DNA of 64,000 bases, from positions 12,676 to 76,675 of the forward strand of contig CAYYYG010000002.1 of the NCBI GenBank assembly GCA_964476135.1. Direction: 5' to 3'. Source of the DNA: CAYYYG01 sp964476135 (GTDB lineage Bacteria > Patescibacteriota > Microgenomatia > UBA1406 > GWC2-37-13). The notes under the pieces were generated by a model. That model saw only the letters and a list, made by a program, of their open reading frames with translations, ran no database searches and had not been told where the DNA came from. The translations under genes and the position numbers were made by a program. Position 1 is the first letter of the stretch. Each line of letters starts with the position of its first letter. This document shows, in pieces, positions 19,233-27,458 of this stretch.

Positions 19233-19409
19233 TTATTGAGTGTGTTCGATAATCTCGACCATTACTTTCTTGGTAGTTTCTTTATGAGGACATCTGAAAT
19301 TTTCTTCCTCATAAACGACTGTAACTTTTTTTCCGCCTCGCTTTTCTTCTGACTGGACCCTAGCTTTATTTACGGATTCCATCTCACAATTACACTTAGA
19401 ACACCACAT
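19233..19409 (-). CDS. Small putative zinc-ribbon protein
   Basis: 58 residues, no recognised family. It begins MWCSKCNCEME, which gives a CxxC pair with an extra Cys, and has one more Cys in the middle (FRCPHKE), where His may complete a metal site. The rest is very charged. The ATG at 19409 is preferred over one twelve bases upstream because a GGAGG Shine-Dalgarno site lies 5 bases before it and overlaps the upstream candidate's second codon. This strong site supports a real gene despite its size. It stands alone on the minus strand between tRNA-Gly and the inverted repeat. Confidence 0.65.
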   Translation of the reverse strand: MWCSKCNCEMESVNKARVQSEEKRGGKKVTVVYEEENFRCPHKETTKKVMVEIIEHTQ

Positions 19410-19414
19410 GTGGA

Positions 19415-19419
19415 CCTCC
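19415..19419 (-). promoter_or_regulatory. Shine-Dalgarno site of the small zinc-ribbon gene
   Basis: GGAGG on the minus strand, 5 bases from the chosen ATG. It is one of two strong sites noticed in the window. Confidence 0.75.
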
Positions 19420-19521
19420 ATTATTTATGGCGAATTAAGTATATCACATATACATATTAAATATACAAATCCAACTGCTGGTCAAATGAACTTACGGAAG
19501 ATATATGCAGCTGACAAAAAT

Positions 19522-19564
19522 CGCAGTGTATCATATAGATTCACCTCATATATGATACACCGCG
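19522..19564. repeat. Long inverted repeat in intergenic DNA
   Basis: Left arm CGCAGTGTATCATATA (19522-19537) and right arm TATATGATACACCGCG (19549-19564) are 16-base complements with a single mismatch around an 11-base loop. It lies in the 269-base gap between the zinc-ribbon gene and tRNA-Thr. No T-tract follows, so it is a poor terminator. It may be an operator, a structured RNA or a mobile-element remnant. The rest of this gap holds nothing else recognisable except the tRNA promoter. Confidence 0.7.
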
Positions 19565-19656
19565 ATATTCCCCTTTATACGAGTGGCATTCATACTACAT
19601 AAGAAGTGTAGATCCGAATTCTGAAAAAATGCTGAAAAAATATACCACATAAAAAA

Positions 19657-19665
19657 TGTTATAAT
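19657..19665 (+). promoter_or_regulatory. Extended -10 (TGTTATAAT) before tRNA-Thr and the Ig-like gene
   Basis: The element ends 13 bases before the tRNA 5' end. Because the next gene starts one base after the tRNA, it probably drives both. Confidence 0.6.
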
Positions 19666-19678
19666 TCAATCATTATCT

Positions 19679-19751
19679 GCCGATATAGCTCAGCTGGTAG
19701 AGCATCCGCTTCGTAAGCGGCAGGTCGCCGGTTCGATTCCGGCTATCGGCT
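19679..19751 (+). tRNA. tRNA-Thr (anticodon CGT)
   Basis: Acceptor stem GCCGATA pairs with TATCGGC (19744-19750); the discriminator base is T at 19751. The anticodon loop TTCGTAA gives CGT. The D-arm AGCTCAGCTGGTAGAGC and T-loop GGTTCGATTCC are canonical. No CCA is encoded. The start codon of the next gene lies at 19753, one base beyond the mature 3' end. Confidence 0.95.
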
Positions 19752-19752
19752 C

Positions 19753-20469
19753 ATGTCCAGATTGCAAAGATATCAAAAAAAACAATTCACGACAAAGCTT
19801 GCCGCCTATATTGTTATCCTTGTTATTACACTTATAACGATTTTATTTTTTGGATTTAAGGCAGTTGTAAATGGCGCAATCTTTATCAGTAAATTTTTGG
19901 GTGGAAACAAGCAGGATGCTTTGGAAAAAAAAGAATCAGCTTTTTTTGGAAAATTAAGTATTGACGATGTCCCCGAAGCTACTAATAGCGCAAGAATGAT
20001 ATTAAGTGGTAACGCAGTCGATTTTAATCAGGTGGAATTTTATATCAATGATAAAAAAGTCAAATCACTTACTCTAAAAGATTCGCCCGGATTCAGCGAA
20101 GAGATAGGCGAGTTAAAAAATGGTATCAATCTGGTGCAGGTTGTGGCAATTTCCGATGAGTCAGGCATACAGAAGGAGTCGGACAAATATACAGTTACTT
20201 TGATTTCCGAAAAACCACGTCTTGAGATTACTTCACCGGATACTGAAAAAATAAAAACAAGTAATCAAGATTATATTATAAAGGGAGTTACGGACCCAGA
20301 TATAGAAGTACACATTAATAGATCACCCGCAGTTGTCGATGCCTCTGGTAATTTTTCGTACACTTTGAGATTAAGAGAAGGCGAAAATAATGTGGAAATT
20401 TCTGCCGATGATATAGCGGGCAACAAAGAAATTCTCACGTATACTATAGAATATCGGAAAGACGACTGA
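19753..20469 (+). CDS. Membrane-anchored protein with bacterial Ig-like domains
   Basis: 238 residues. A basic N-terminus is followed by a membrane helix (about 17-38, AAYIVILVITLITILFFGF), which gives an N-in anchor. Two beta-sandwich units follow: about 70-150 and about 152-235. The second has the glucodextranase B/Ig-like pattern (LEITSPD, YIIKGVTDPDIEVHINRSP, DASGNFSYTLRLREGENNV). It is probably a surface adhesion or glycan-contact protein. The ATG lies one base after tRNA-Thr, so its mRNA should start almost at the AUG once the tRNA is cut out. The 3' end overlaps the convergent wzy-like gene by 26 bases. Confidence 0.8.
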   Translation: MSRLQRYQKKQFTTKLAAYIVILVITLITILFFGFKAVVNGAIFISKFLGGNKQDALEKKESAFFGKLSIDDVPEATNSARMILSGNAVDFNQVEFYINDKKVKSLTLKDSPGFSEEIGELKNGINLVQVVAISDESGIQKESDKYTVTLISEKPRLEITSPDTEKIKTSNQDYIIKGVTDPDIEVHINRSPAVVDASGNFSYTLRLREGENNVEISADDIAGNKEILTYTIEYRKDD

Positions 20470-21640
20470 ATTTATCACTGCTTAATACTATAGTCAAAAA
20501 CAAGAAAAACAATATATAAGGGTGTAAAAGTACATTATCGGTAATAGAAGCTATGCACACAAAGAGAATCGCGTACTCTGCAAATAAGTTAACGCTCATT
20601 AGTTCGTAAATCATGCCCATAAAAAGTATGAATCCTATAATTCCGCCAGTCACAAGAATTACAAGAAAACTGGTCTGAAAAGAAGAGGCCGCATGATCGG
20701 GGTAGGGAGACTCGACGATGGACTTCCTGGCAGCACTTATATGGTTGTATCCTATACCCACAACAGGGTTTTCTCTAAATAAATTTAATCCTTCCTCGTA
20801 ATTACTGATTCTCGAATAAACAGTACTTGTTCGAAATAAATTCATACCTTCTCCTTCTTGAGGAAGCATAGCGACAATTACCAAGCTTATGATAACTATT
20901 AGTAGCGATATACTTTCCCATTTTCTCGACTTCAGCTTAATAATATTTTTACCGCTAACCAAAGAAGATGCTAAATGTGTTCTTCTTATTAGAATAATCA
21001 ACACAACAATACCGGCTGCTAAAAATGATCCACGCGAGTATGTGAGAGCGAACATAATAGAATAAACGGTTAATGAGACGTTTCTGGATGAGGTGTTGGA
21101 CAATGTACTTAAGGCATAGAGCATAATGATTCCATATATAGCTGCAGCGATGGGCGGTTCCAGGAACAATCCGAACAACCGATTTAAGTGTGGATCCCAA
21201 CCTAAATAAGTAAGATAGGCGATGTCGGGAAAAATAAAATATTGCAGAATCCCGCTTACGGCAACCGCAATGATTAGCAGCCATAATTTTTTACCGACTT
21301 TTTCTATATGCGAAGGATGACGCTTCACGTGAAACCATAAATATATAAACCAGATCACATACATCAATAGACGCAAATAATATAACGATGCGGTAACATT
21401 TTCCCTAAAACTAAAATTACTGTATGAAATAATAAGAGAAAAAGTGGAAAATGTGAAATAAAGGTATGTCCACTTTAGATTTTTGAATAAGTGTCTTAAG
21501 GGGTCAAGTCGATGCTTCCAGATTAAGGTCGATAGCCAAAACACTAATCCCAATTCGTATAAATAAAACGCCGCACCTCCTCCGAGCTCAACGCGTCCAA
21601 GTTGACCTAAAAAATACAAAAATAACACAAGTTCGATCAT
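20444..21640 (-). CDS. O-antigen polymerase/ligase-like membrane protein (Wzy/WaaL type)
   Basis: 398 residues with about ten membrane helices and a larger external loop near residues 270-320 that holds the family pattern NYEEGLNLFRENPVVGIGYNH. Such proteins polymerise polysaccharide repeat units or ligate them to a carrier. Its place at the end of a minus-strand series with a flippase and several glycosyltransferases supports a Wzy-type polymerase. The start overlaps the stop of the preceding glycosyltransferase (ATGA). Confidence 0.8.
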   Translation of the reverse strand: MIELVLFLYFLGQLGRVELGGGAAFYLYELGLVFWLSTLIWKHRLDPLRHLFKNLKWTYLYFTFSTFSLIISYSNFSFRENVTASLYYLRLLMYVIWFIYLWFHVKRHPSHIEKVGKKLWLLIIAVAVSGILQYFIFPDIAYLTYLGWDPHLNRLFGLFLEPPIAAAIYGIIMLYALSTLSNTSSRNVSLTVYSIMFALTYSRGSFLAAGIVVLIILIRRTHLASSLVSGKNIIKLKSRKWESISLLIVIISLVIVAMLPQEGEGMNLFRTSTVYSRISNYEEGLNLFRENPVVGIGYNHISAARKSIVESPYPDHAASSFQTSFLVILVTGGIIGFILFMGMIYELMSVNLFAEYAILFVCIASITDNVLLHPYILFFLFLTIVLSSDKFSRLSDIL

Positions 21641-22407
21641 AGGTGAAATTTTTTATACTGATACACTTTTGACCTAACCAGAAAAGAGTGAAAACTCATT
21701 ATGAATGAGTAGACAAATCCCACTGCTCCATCTAAAAATCCAAGCTTTAGAAAGTAGGTATAGATAAACTTGAAAAAAGGATAGGTGAAGATTGCTAAAA
21801 TTATTGGGTTTCCCCCTGACTTGATTAATTCTCTCGCTCTGATGCTGCTGTATATATTTATTTCGTTGAGAAACTCTCTGATACTTTGGTGCGGATAGTG
21901 ATCTAGGTAAGTCGATAATTTATCGGTTTTTTGGTGAACAATATATGTTTCATGCACAACTCCTCTCCATACGCCCGATTTTTTTTTCATTAGCCTGATT
22001 ATTCCACTATATCTTGCACTCCAGACTTCACCATATTTAAGCTCTTTACCCCAGAACCAATCACGTCGTTTAATATAAAATGCATCGCGGTGAATAGTTT
22101 CGTCATTTATTGTCGTCAAGATCTCGTTTTTCAGTTTTTCACTTACTATCTCGTCGGCATCTATATGTAATATCCATTCTCCAGCAGCTATGCTTTCAGC
22201 AAAATTTCTCTGAGAGGCAAAATCGCCTCCGGATTTTCGCCTCACAACCTTAACACCTTTAGCTGTGGCGATTTCAAGAGTTTGATCAGTAGAATAATCA
22301 TCAATGACGATGATTTCATCGCAAAAAATAACCGAATCAATACACTTTCCAATAGTGTCCTTTTCATTTTTTGCCAGGATGATCGCAGTTATTTTTGTAT
22401 TGAACAT
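21637..22407 (-). CDS. Family 2 glycosyltransferase
   Basis: 256 residues. The GT-A fold begins ITAIILAKNEKDTIGKCID, followed by IIVIDDYSTDQTLEIA and the metal-binding DxD region WILHIDADEIVS. It resembles lipopolysaccharide-core beta-glucosyltransferases (WaaE/LgtF type), but donor and acceptor cannot be told from sequence. It starts within the last 19 bases of the preceding GT4 gene and overlaps the next gene by 4 bases. Confidence 0.9.
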   Translation of the reverse strand: MFNTKITAIILAKNEKDTIGKCIDSVIFCDEIIVIDDYSTDQTLEIATAKGVKVVRRKSGGDFASQRNFAESIAAGEWILHIDADEIVSEKLKNEILTTINDETIHRDAFYIKRRDWFWGKELKYGEVWSARYSGIIRLMKKKSGVWRGVVHETYIVHQKTDKLSTYLDHYPHQSIREFLNEINIYSSIRARELIKSGGNPIILAIFTYPFFKFIYTYFLKLGFLDGAVGFVYSFIMSFHSFLVRSKVYQYKKFHL

Positions 22408-23534
22408 ATATCTGAATATATTTTACCAATTTCCTCTGCTGCTTTAGCTGAATCGTATTTTTTCGATCTAGCCAAAGATAATTGCTTGAGATTATCTATT
22501 TCCTTGGGCTTATCAATGATCGATAATATAGTTTTATAAATACTCTCTGCGTTCGTCTCTTTCAAATAAAGTCCAGCATTTCCGACGACTTCCTTGATTG
22601 CCCCACTACCCGAGGTTATGATCGCCAATCCACAAGACATTGCTTCCGGAAATACCATTCCATACTGTTCCTCCCAAGTTTCGGTCCGTTTGGATGGTGC
22701 GATCAATATATCACTACTATTATATGCTGTATGTATGTCTTGATACTTAATTTCTGATAATAAAATTCTATCGGTCAATTCATTTTTTCTTATTTTATTA
22801 CTGATTAAATTTTTTAATGGACCGGAACCGACAATTTGAAATGCAAATTCTGATGTCAGAGCATGCATCACTCTGATAATAGCGTCTATAGTATCAACTA
22901 TACCCTTCTCTTCTACAAGTCGTCCGACAAAAAGGAACTTTATTTTTTTAGACGTTTTATTCGCCGGACGAAAACGTTTTTTATCTACTCCTAACCTGAC
23001 GATGCTAATTTTATTTTCAGGAAAACCCTCTTCCCATAGCGCAGAAGCGGATTTTTGGGTATGGCATATGGCCCAGTCAGCTGCCTTCATAACGAAATTT
23101 TTTAAATATTTTTTTCTGGGGATTTTTTCGTTGTTGAATGGTATAGTTTCCCAAGAAGTCATTACGAGTTTGCTGATTTTACCTCTCAATCTTAGTTTTG
23201 CCAGCTGGTAACTATAATAGTAGTGAGAGTCTGCAGTATGATAAATATCGAATTTGCCGGCCAAGGACTCGATATTGTACAAAATCTGCGAATCGCCAAG
23301 CGTCCTGTTTGACACATACTTGATCGCCTTACTAATGGTATTTCTAAGAGGGAGATGTGGAATATTGCCTATGTCTGCAATACTTGGAAATCGAACAGTT
23401 TTGAAAGGCACGATAGAACTTAACGGACAGAGCGAGCTGACACCAGTAATATCTACATCATCTTTATTAAAGATGTAATTCTGTGCCTCAAATTCATTAA
23501 GATATGCTCCGCGTACGAAAGCAACACGCATCAT
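22389..23534 (-). CDS. Family 4 glycosyltransferase
   Basis: 381 residues, GT-B fold. The C-terminal nucleotide-sugar domain shows KIKFLFVGRLVEEKGIVDTI, then FQIVGSGPLKNLI, and the EX7E-type region with PEAMSCGLAIITSGSGAIKE. It starts at the first of two tandem ATGs, overlapping the previous gene's stop. It is a cytosolic or membrane-associated retaining transferase for the same polysaccharide. Sugar specificity is not visible. Confidence 0.92.
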   Translation of the reverse strand: MMRVAFVRGAYLNEFEAQNYIFNKDDVDITGVSSLCPLSSIVPFKTVRFPSIADIGNIPHLPLRNTISKAIKYVSNRTLGDSQILYNIESLAGKFDIYHTADSHYYYSYQLAKLRLRGKISKLVMTSWETIPFNNEKIPRKKYLKNFVMKAADWAICHTQKSASALWEEGFPENKISIVRLGVDKKRFRPANKTSKKIKFLFVGRLVEEKGIVDTIDAIIRVMHALTSEFAFQIVGSGPLKNLISNKIRKNELTDRILLSEIKYQDIHTAYNSSDILIAPSKRTETWEEQYGMVFPEAMSCGLAIITSGSGAIKEVVGNAGLYLKETNAESIYKTILSIIDKPKEIDNLKQLSLARSKKYDSAKAAEEIGKIYSDICSIQK

Positions 23535-24553
23535 ATTTCAGAATACAGCTTAAGTAACTGCTCAATATAGCGACTCCAAGAAAACTTAGCTTTTATAATT
23601 TTGCTATCCGGTTCGATTAATTTACCTTCAGCTGCCTGCTCCATTCTGGAAATAAAATCATCTTCAGTTTCTGAAATATTTACATATGCTTTCATTTCCG
23701 AGATCACCGAGGATTTCATACCAATAACCGGACATCCGGTCGCGAGAGCTTCAAGTACAGGATAATTAAAACTTTCATAGTGAGACGCGGTAAGGTAAGC
23801 GCTGGCTTTGCTATAAAGGCCGGCTAAAACAGGTCTCGAAACGTGACCTAATAATTTCACATTATGAGGTAAATTCTTGAAATTAGAGAATGTCCCCACG
23901 AGATTTAGGACAAAATCAGAATATTTAGGATTCTGTCTGAATTTTTCAAAAGCGTTCAGCAAAAACTGAATATTTTTCACCCGGTGGTTCATACCGACAA
24001 ACAAAAAGAATCTTGAATTACTCCTTGGTAAATCGATATTGAAGTCGGAAGGCACACCATATGACAGTACCCTGATTTTATTTTTGTAGTTAGGAAAAAT
24101 CTCGGCCAGCTCTTCAAGAACATTTACAGAGCTGACAATCACAAATTTTGATCTTTTTATCATTGTATTGAGCTGAGAACCCAATCGTATCTTCGAATAT
24201 TTATAATATTCCGGTTTTTTAATGAAGGACGCGCCGTGCGAAAATGAAATAACTGCCGCTTTGGTAAATAACGGAATTGCCTGATTTATAGCCAAAAATA
24301 TATCGGGTTTTTTAAGAAACTCTTCTATAGGAACCCGGAAGTTCATCCACATTGTTTTAGGTCTTATGCGGCAATGAATAATATTTCGATTAAGGAGGAT
24401 GCTTTTAGGTTTAGTGCAGTAGGTATACAGATAATAAATATTATCATTATCATATTTTGACAATGCCTGAAGAAGGTCGGCACTGAAGGAGAAATTGCCA
24501 TACCTTCTTTGCGGCGGCGAACATAAGGCACCTCCGTCTACAGATATTCTCAT
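23531..24553 (-). CDS. Family 4 glycosyltransferase
   Basis: 340 residues from the ATG at 24553, where the family-typical N-terminus begins (MRISVDGGALCSPPQRRYGN). Two earlier in-frame candidates exist; the one at 24581 would add only nine residues and cannot be excluded. GT-B features are SRFFLFVGMNHRVKNIQFLL, VKLLGHVSRPVLAGLYSKAS, and HYESFNYPVLEALATGCPV, which carries the catalytic Glu pair. Its stop overlaps the start of the following GT4 gene. Confidence 0.87.
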   Translation of the reverse strand: MRISVDGGALCSPPQRRYGNFSFSADLLQALSKYDNDNIYYLYTYCTKPKSILLNRNIIHCRIRPKTMWMNFRVPIEEFLKKPDIFLAINQAIPLFTKAAVISFSHGASFIKKPEYYKYSKIRLGSQLNTMIKRSKFVIVSSVNVLEELAEIFPNYKNKIRVLSYGVPSDFNIDLPRSNSRFFLFVGMNHRVKNIQFLLNAFEKFRQNPKYSDFVLNLVGTFSNFKNLPHNVKLLGHVSRPVLAGLYSKASAYLTASHYESFNYPVLEALATGCPVIGMKSSVISEMKAYVNISETEDDFISRMEQAAEGKLIEPDSKIIKAKFSWSRYIEQLLKLYSEI

Positions 24554-24593
24554 ATACTTAGGATATACATAAGAGGTAAGCATTTCAAGCAGA

Positions 24594-26546
24594 TCAGGCG
24601 ACCTTGCGCAGATTAAGGTATTTACCGAACACAATCAAGGATAAAAATAATGAAATCAGCATCTCAGAGAGTAAAGTTATCCAGGAACTCGCAAAATATG
24701 AATATTTTGGCACAAGCAGTAAATTCAAAGAGATATTTATGATCGACTGTGTTACAAACACATATAAAACTATTCTCGGTTTCCCAATAACATATAAAAC
24801 ATTCATAAGAACAGAAGAATATAAAATAAAAGGCAGGGAAAACACAACGATTCCAAGCACTGGTGTCGCAGCTGCATAATCAGGCCTTAATAAGGCGATA
24901 ACCAATGGAGCAACCAAAAGCACGGCCGATGCAACGATGAACCCGAGAGCCGTCATATATTTGATGTCTCGCATCATCCTTTTGTACAACATACTCACAC
25001 CTTCTTTATGAAGTTTTGCGAAAACTGGTGTCGAGCTTATGTTGTAACTTGCTGCGATAAACAATAGCGCATCAAAGAATTTATAGCCAGCCGAATAAAT
25101 CCCGACACTTTTGGCATCAGCATAGCGGTTGAGTATAAAAATATCGGCTTTGTAGTAAAACCCGGCGAATAACCCGATAAGTATGTAAATATACGATTTT
25201 TTAAGAATATTAAACCATTCATGAACGTTAACATTTAAACTCAGTCCAATTTCTTTGTTTATAAAAAAAACATTAACTAAAGCATAAGCGAAATACAGGA
25301 TTCCAACTAAATTAAAAATTCCGTCGAGCCTTTGCGTATAGAGTAAAATTATTATTTGCACAACAACTAGTACAAAATTGAAACTGGTCGATAAAAACGT
25401 CGCTGCATATGCGCGATTAAATATCGAGGTAAGTATTAAATAACTCCCTGAAAAAGCGTTAGAAATCGTTATAACCGATGCCAGCGTAATAAATGTAAGT
25501 AATTTTGTGTCGTATCCCCATACCCAAGCTAATATGTTTACCACGACAAATACGATTATCGACATAACAGCCCGCATAACGATAAGGTCATTTAGCTTAT
25601 TTTTTTTCTCGGTGGCTCCGTGCACTATCCCATATGATGTTGTCCCCAGATCAAGAAAAGGTGAAAAAATTGCTACATGAGACCATACGACAGAATATAT
25701 TCCATAATCTTCCGGTTTTAATGTTCTCGTCAAAACAAGGAATAGTCCAAAAAAAAGTACTTTATTTAAAAGTGAAGAGATATTAAGACTTAAAAAATTT
25801 TTCAGAAAGGTATTTGACTTAAATATCTTGATAATTACATCTTTTTCTTCGATAAGCGTGAGAGGTACCCTTAAAAGCTCGTATGCCAAGCTGTATAATC
25901 GTCCGAATTTTATTAGATAAAGTAACCTACTTATAAAAAGTAATTTTTTTTTATTCGGATTGCTGGATGAATTTTCAAAATGTTCATAATAATTATCGGT
26001 GATTATTCCTACTTTCAGCCCGGCCCTTGAAGCTCTCGTACAGTAGTCGACATCTTCATAATACATACCGTACCCTTCATCGAAATAACCGATTTTATCG
26101 ACCACTTCCTTTTTAATCACCATCAGCGAACCAGATACGAAATCAACATGTCTATATTTCTCTTTTGGTCGGGTAGAAAGTAGACCGCCACTCAGTCTTA
26201 CCCGATCGACTACACCTCCGTAATAGCGTTTGCCTTCTTGAACCATGGCGAATCCACCTATATCGAAGCGGTTCACCAATTCTTCGATAATATCTAAAAA
26301 TCGACTTCCGTTTATTCCAAATAATAGTTCAATGGAGATATCGGGATTGGCGATTATGTAAATATCACAGCCGTCAACTCTTGCCTGCTTTATACCTTTA
26401 TTTACGCCCTCGGCATAACCCTTTTGAGTACCGGATTGGTCGATATAATACATTCTAACCCCAGGTAGATGGGCCGTCTCTTTTTTAACTCTAACGACAT
26501 CATACTCCGGAGTATTATAAAGCACAAAAATAATTCCTATAAGCAT
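24594..26546 (-). CDS. Fusion of family 2 glycosyltransferase and Wzx-type flippase
   Basis: 650 residues. The first 210 form a GT2 domain of the rhamnosyltransferase type: IGIIFVLYNTPEYDVV, IYIIANPDISIEL, then SGSLMVIKKEVVDKIGYFDE and YYEDVDYCTRASRAGLKV. From about 230 to the end lie 12-14 membrane helices of the MOP/Wzx flippase family (SSLLNKVLFFGLFLVLTRTL near the start, then KADIFILNRYADAKSVGIYS). Fusing the transferase to the exporter of the lipid-linked unit is unusual, because the two are normally separate proteins. The frame is continuous with no internal stop. The start lies 4 bases after the upstream GT2 stop. Confidence 0.9.
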   Translation of the reverse strand: MLIGIIFVLYNTPEYDVVRVKKETAHLPGVRMYYIDQSGTQKGYAEGVNKGIKQARVDGCDIYIIANPDISIELLFGINGSRFLDIIEELVNRFDIGGFAMVQEGKRYYGGVVDRVRLSGGLLSTRPKEKYRHVDFVSGSLMVIKKEVVDKIGYFDEGYGMYYEDVDYCTRASRAGLKVGIITDNYYEHFENSSSNPNKKKLLFISRLLYLIKFGRLYSLAYELLRVPLTLIEEKDVIIKIFKSNTFLKNFLSLNISSLLNKVLFFGLFLVLTRTLKPEDYGIYSVVWSHVAIFSPFLDLGTTSYGIVHGATEKKNKLNDLIVMRAVMSIIVFVVVNILAWVWGYDTKLLTFITLASVITISNAFSGSYLILTSIFNRAYAATFLSTSFNFVLVVVQIIILLYTQRLDGIFNLVGILYFAYALVNVFFINKEIGLSLNVNVHEWFNILKKSYIYILIGLFAGFYYKADIFILNRYADAKSVGIYSAGYKFFDALLFIAASYNISSTPVFAKLHKEGVSMLYKRMMRDIKYMTALGFIVASAVLLVAPLVIALLRPDYAAATPVLGIVVFSLPFILYSSVLMNVLYVIGKPRIVLYVFVTQSIINISLNLLLVPKYSYFASSWITLLSEMLISLFLSLIVFGKYLNLRKVA

Positions 26547-26550
26547 ATGG

Positions 26551-27303
26551 TTATATTTTCTCAGATCTTTGGCTAATTTTATAAACCATAAGCAGCAAAT
26601 AGGTTAAAAATTCCATATATCCGAATCCAATATCAAGAGGTAATCGCCATATTCCATCTCGATAGCCTTGAGCTTCAATAAACCTGGCATGAATCATATG
26701 GAGAGGGTTCAGTAGCACCTTGCGGAGCGAACTTCTTTCACCGGCATTTAATTTCGCCTCATATTCTCGGATCGCATACTTAGTAAATTTCGAATACATC
26801 TGATACAAACTACGGTATGAATGGTGAATAATCACGTTGTCCAATTGCCCTATTTTTCCTTCTATCTCGAAATGTTCATGTACGAGCGCGGGACGTATAA
26901 AAACTGCAGATCTCTTAAAAAGTCTTAGCATTTTATAATTTTCACCGCCATAACGCACTGGTCTCCCTAAGTAATGATTGGAAAAAGGAATTATATACCC
27001 CTCGGCTGTTGGATTTAGTGTTCCGATCTCGTTGATTAACTCACCAGATAGCATTTCATCACTGTCCAGTGCTAATATCCAAGGCTGTGTGGCTAAATTC
27101 AGGCCGATTTTTCTTTTTTTTCCTAAGTCTTTTTCTGATGTAAAATGCAGTTTGCAGTTATATTTTTCAGCTATTTTAGCAGTATTGTCTATCGAGAAAC
27201 CATCTATAATTACAATTTCCCGAGCTAAATTTTTTACAGAGTCTAAACATTTAGATAAGGTATCTGCGGAGTTATAGGTTATAATAACCACACTTAAATC
27301 CAT
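26551..27303 (-). CDS. Family 2 glycosyltransferase
   Basis: 250 residues, first gene of the minus arm of the polysaccharide locus. GT-A features are LSVVIITYNSADTLSKCLDS, EIVIIDGFSIDNTAKIAEKY and the DxD-like WILALDSDEMLSGEL. It resembles WaaE/LgtF-type transferases. The ATG at 27303 is chosen; a TTG twelve bases upstream overlaps the -10 box and is rejected. A hydrophobic C-terminal segment (YMEFLTYLLLMVYKI) may tether it to the membrane. Confidence 0.9.
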   Translation of the reverse strand: MDLSVVIITYNSADTLSKCLDSVKNLAREIVIIDGFSIDNTAKIAEKYNCKLHFTSEKDLGKKRKIGLNLATQPWILALDSDEMLSGELINEIGTLNPTAEGYIIPFSNHYLGRPVRYGGENYKMLRLFKRSAVFIRPALVHEHFEIEGKIGQLDNVIIHHSYRSLYQMYSKFTKYAIREYEAKLNAGERSSLRKVLLNPLHMIHARFIEAQGYRDGIWRLPLDIGFGYMEFLTYLLLMVYKISQRSEKI

Positions 27304-27314
27304 AGCTGAGTCCA

Positions 27315-27320
27315 ATTATA
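27315..27320 (-). promoter_or_regulatory. Predicted -10 (TATAAT) of the minus arm of the polysaccharide locus
   Basis: Perfect TATAAT on the minus strand, 11 bases before the ATG at 27303, in the 155-base divergent gap. No good -35 is visible. Confidence 0.5.
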
Positions 27321-27406
27321 AACTGTCTGTACCCTCATTGTGTAGACAAAAACCTGAGACTATCAAAATTTGACTCATCTACTTGGGTTTAACTAATAAC
27401 TTACAT

Positions 27407-27435
27407 TTGTAAAAAATACACTCTTAGTATATAAT
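27407..27435 (+). promoter_or_regulatory. Predicted promoter of the plus arm of the polysaccharide locus
   Basis: TTGTAA (27407-27412), a 17-base spacer and TATAAT (27430-27435). The ATG follows 23 bases later, so unlike many genes here a short leader is expected. It has no Shine-Dalgarno site. Confidence 0.55.
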
Positions 27436-27458
27436 TTCATCCATACTATAGGTATATT

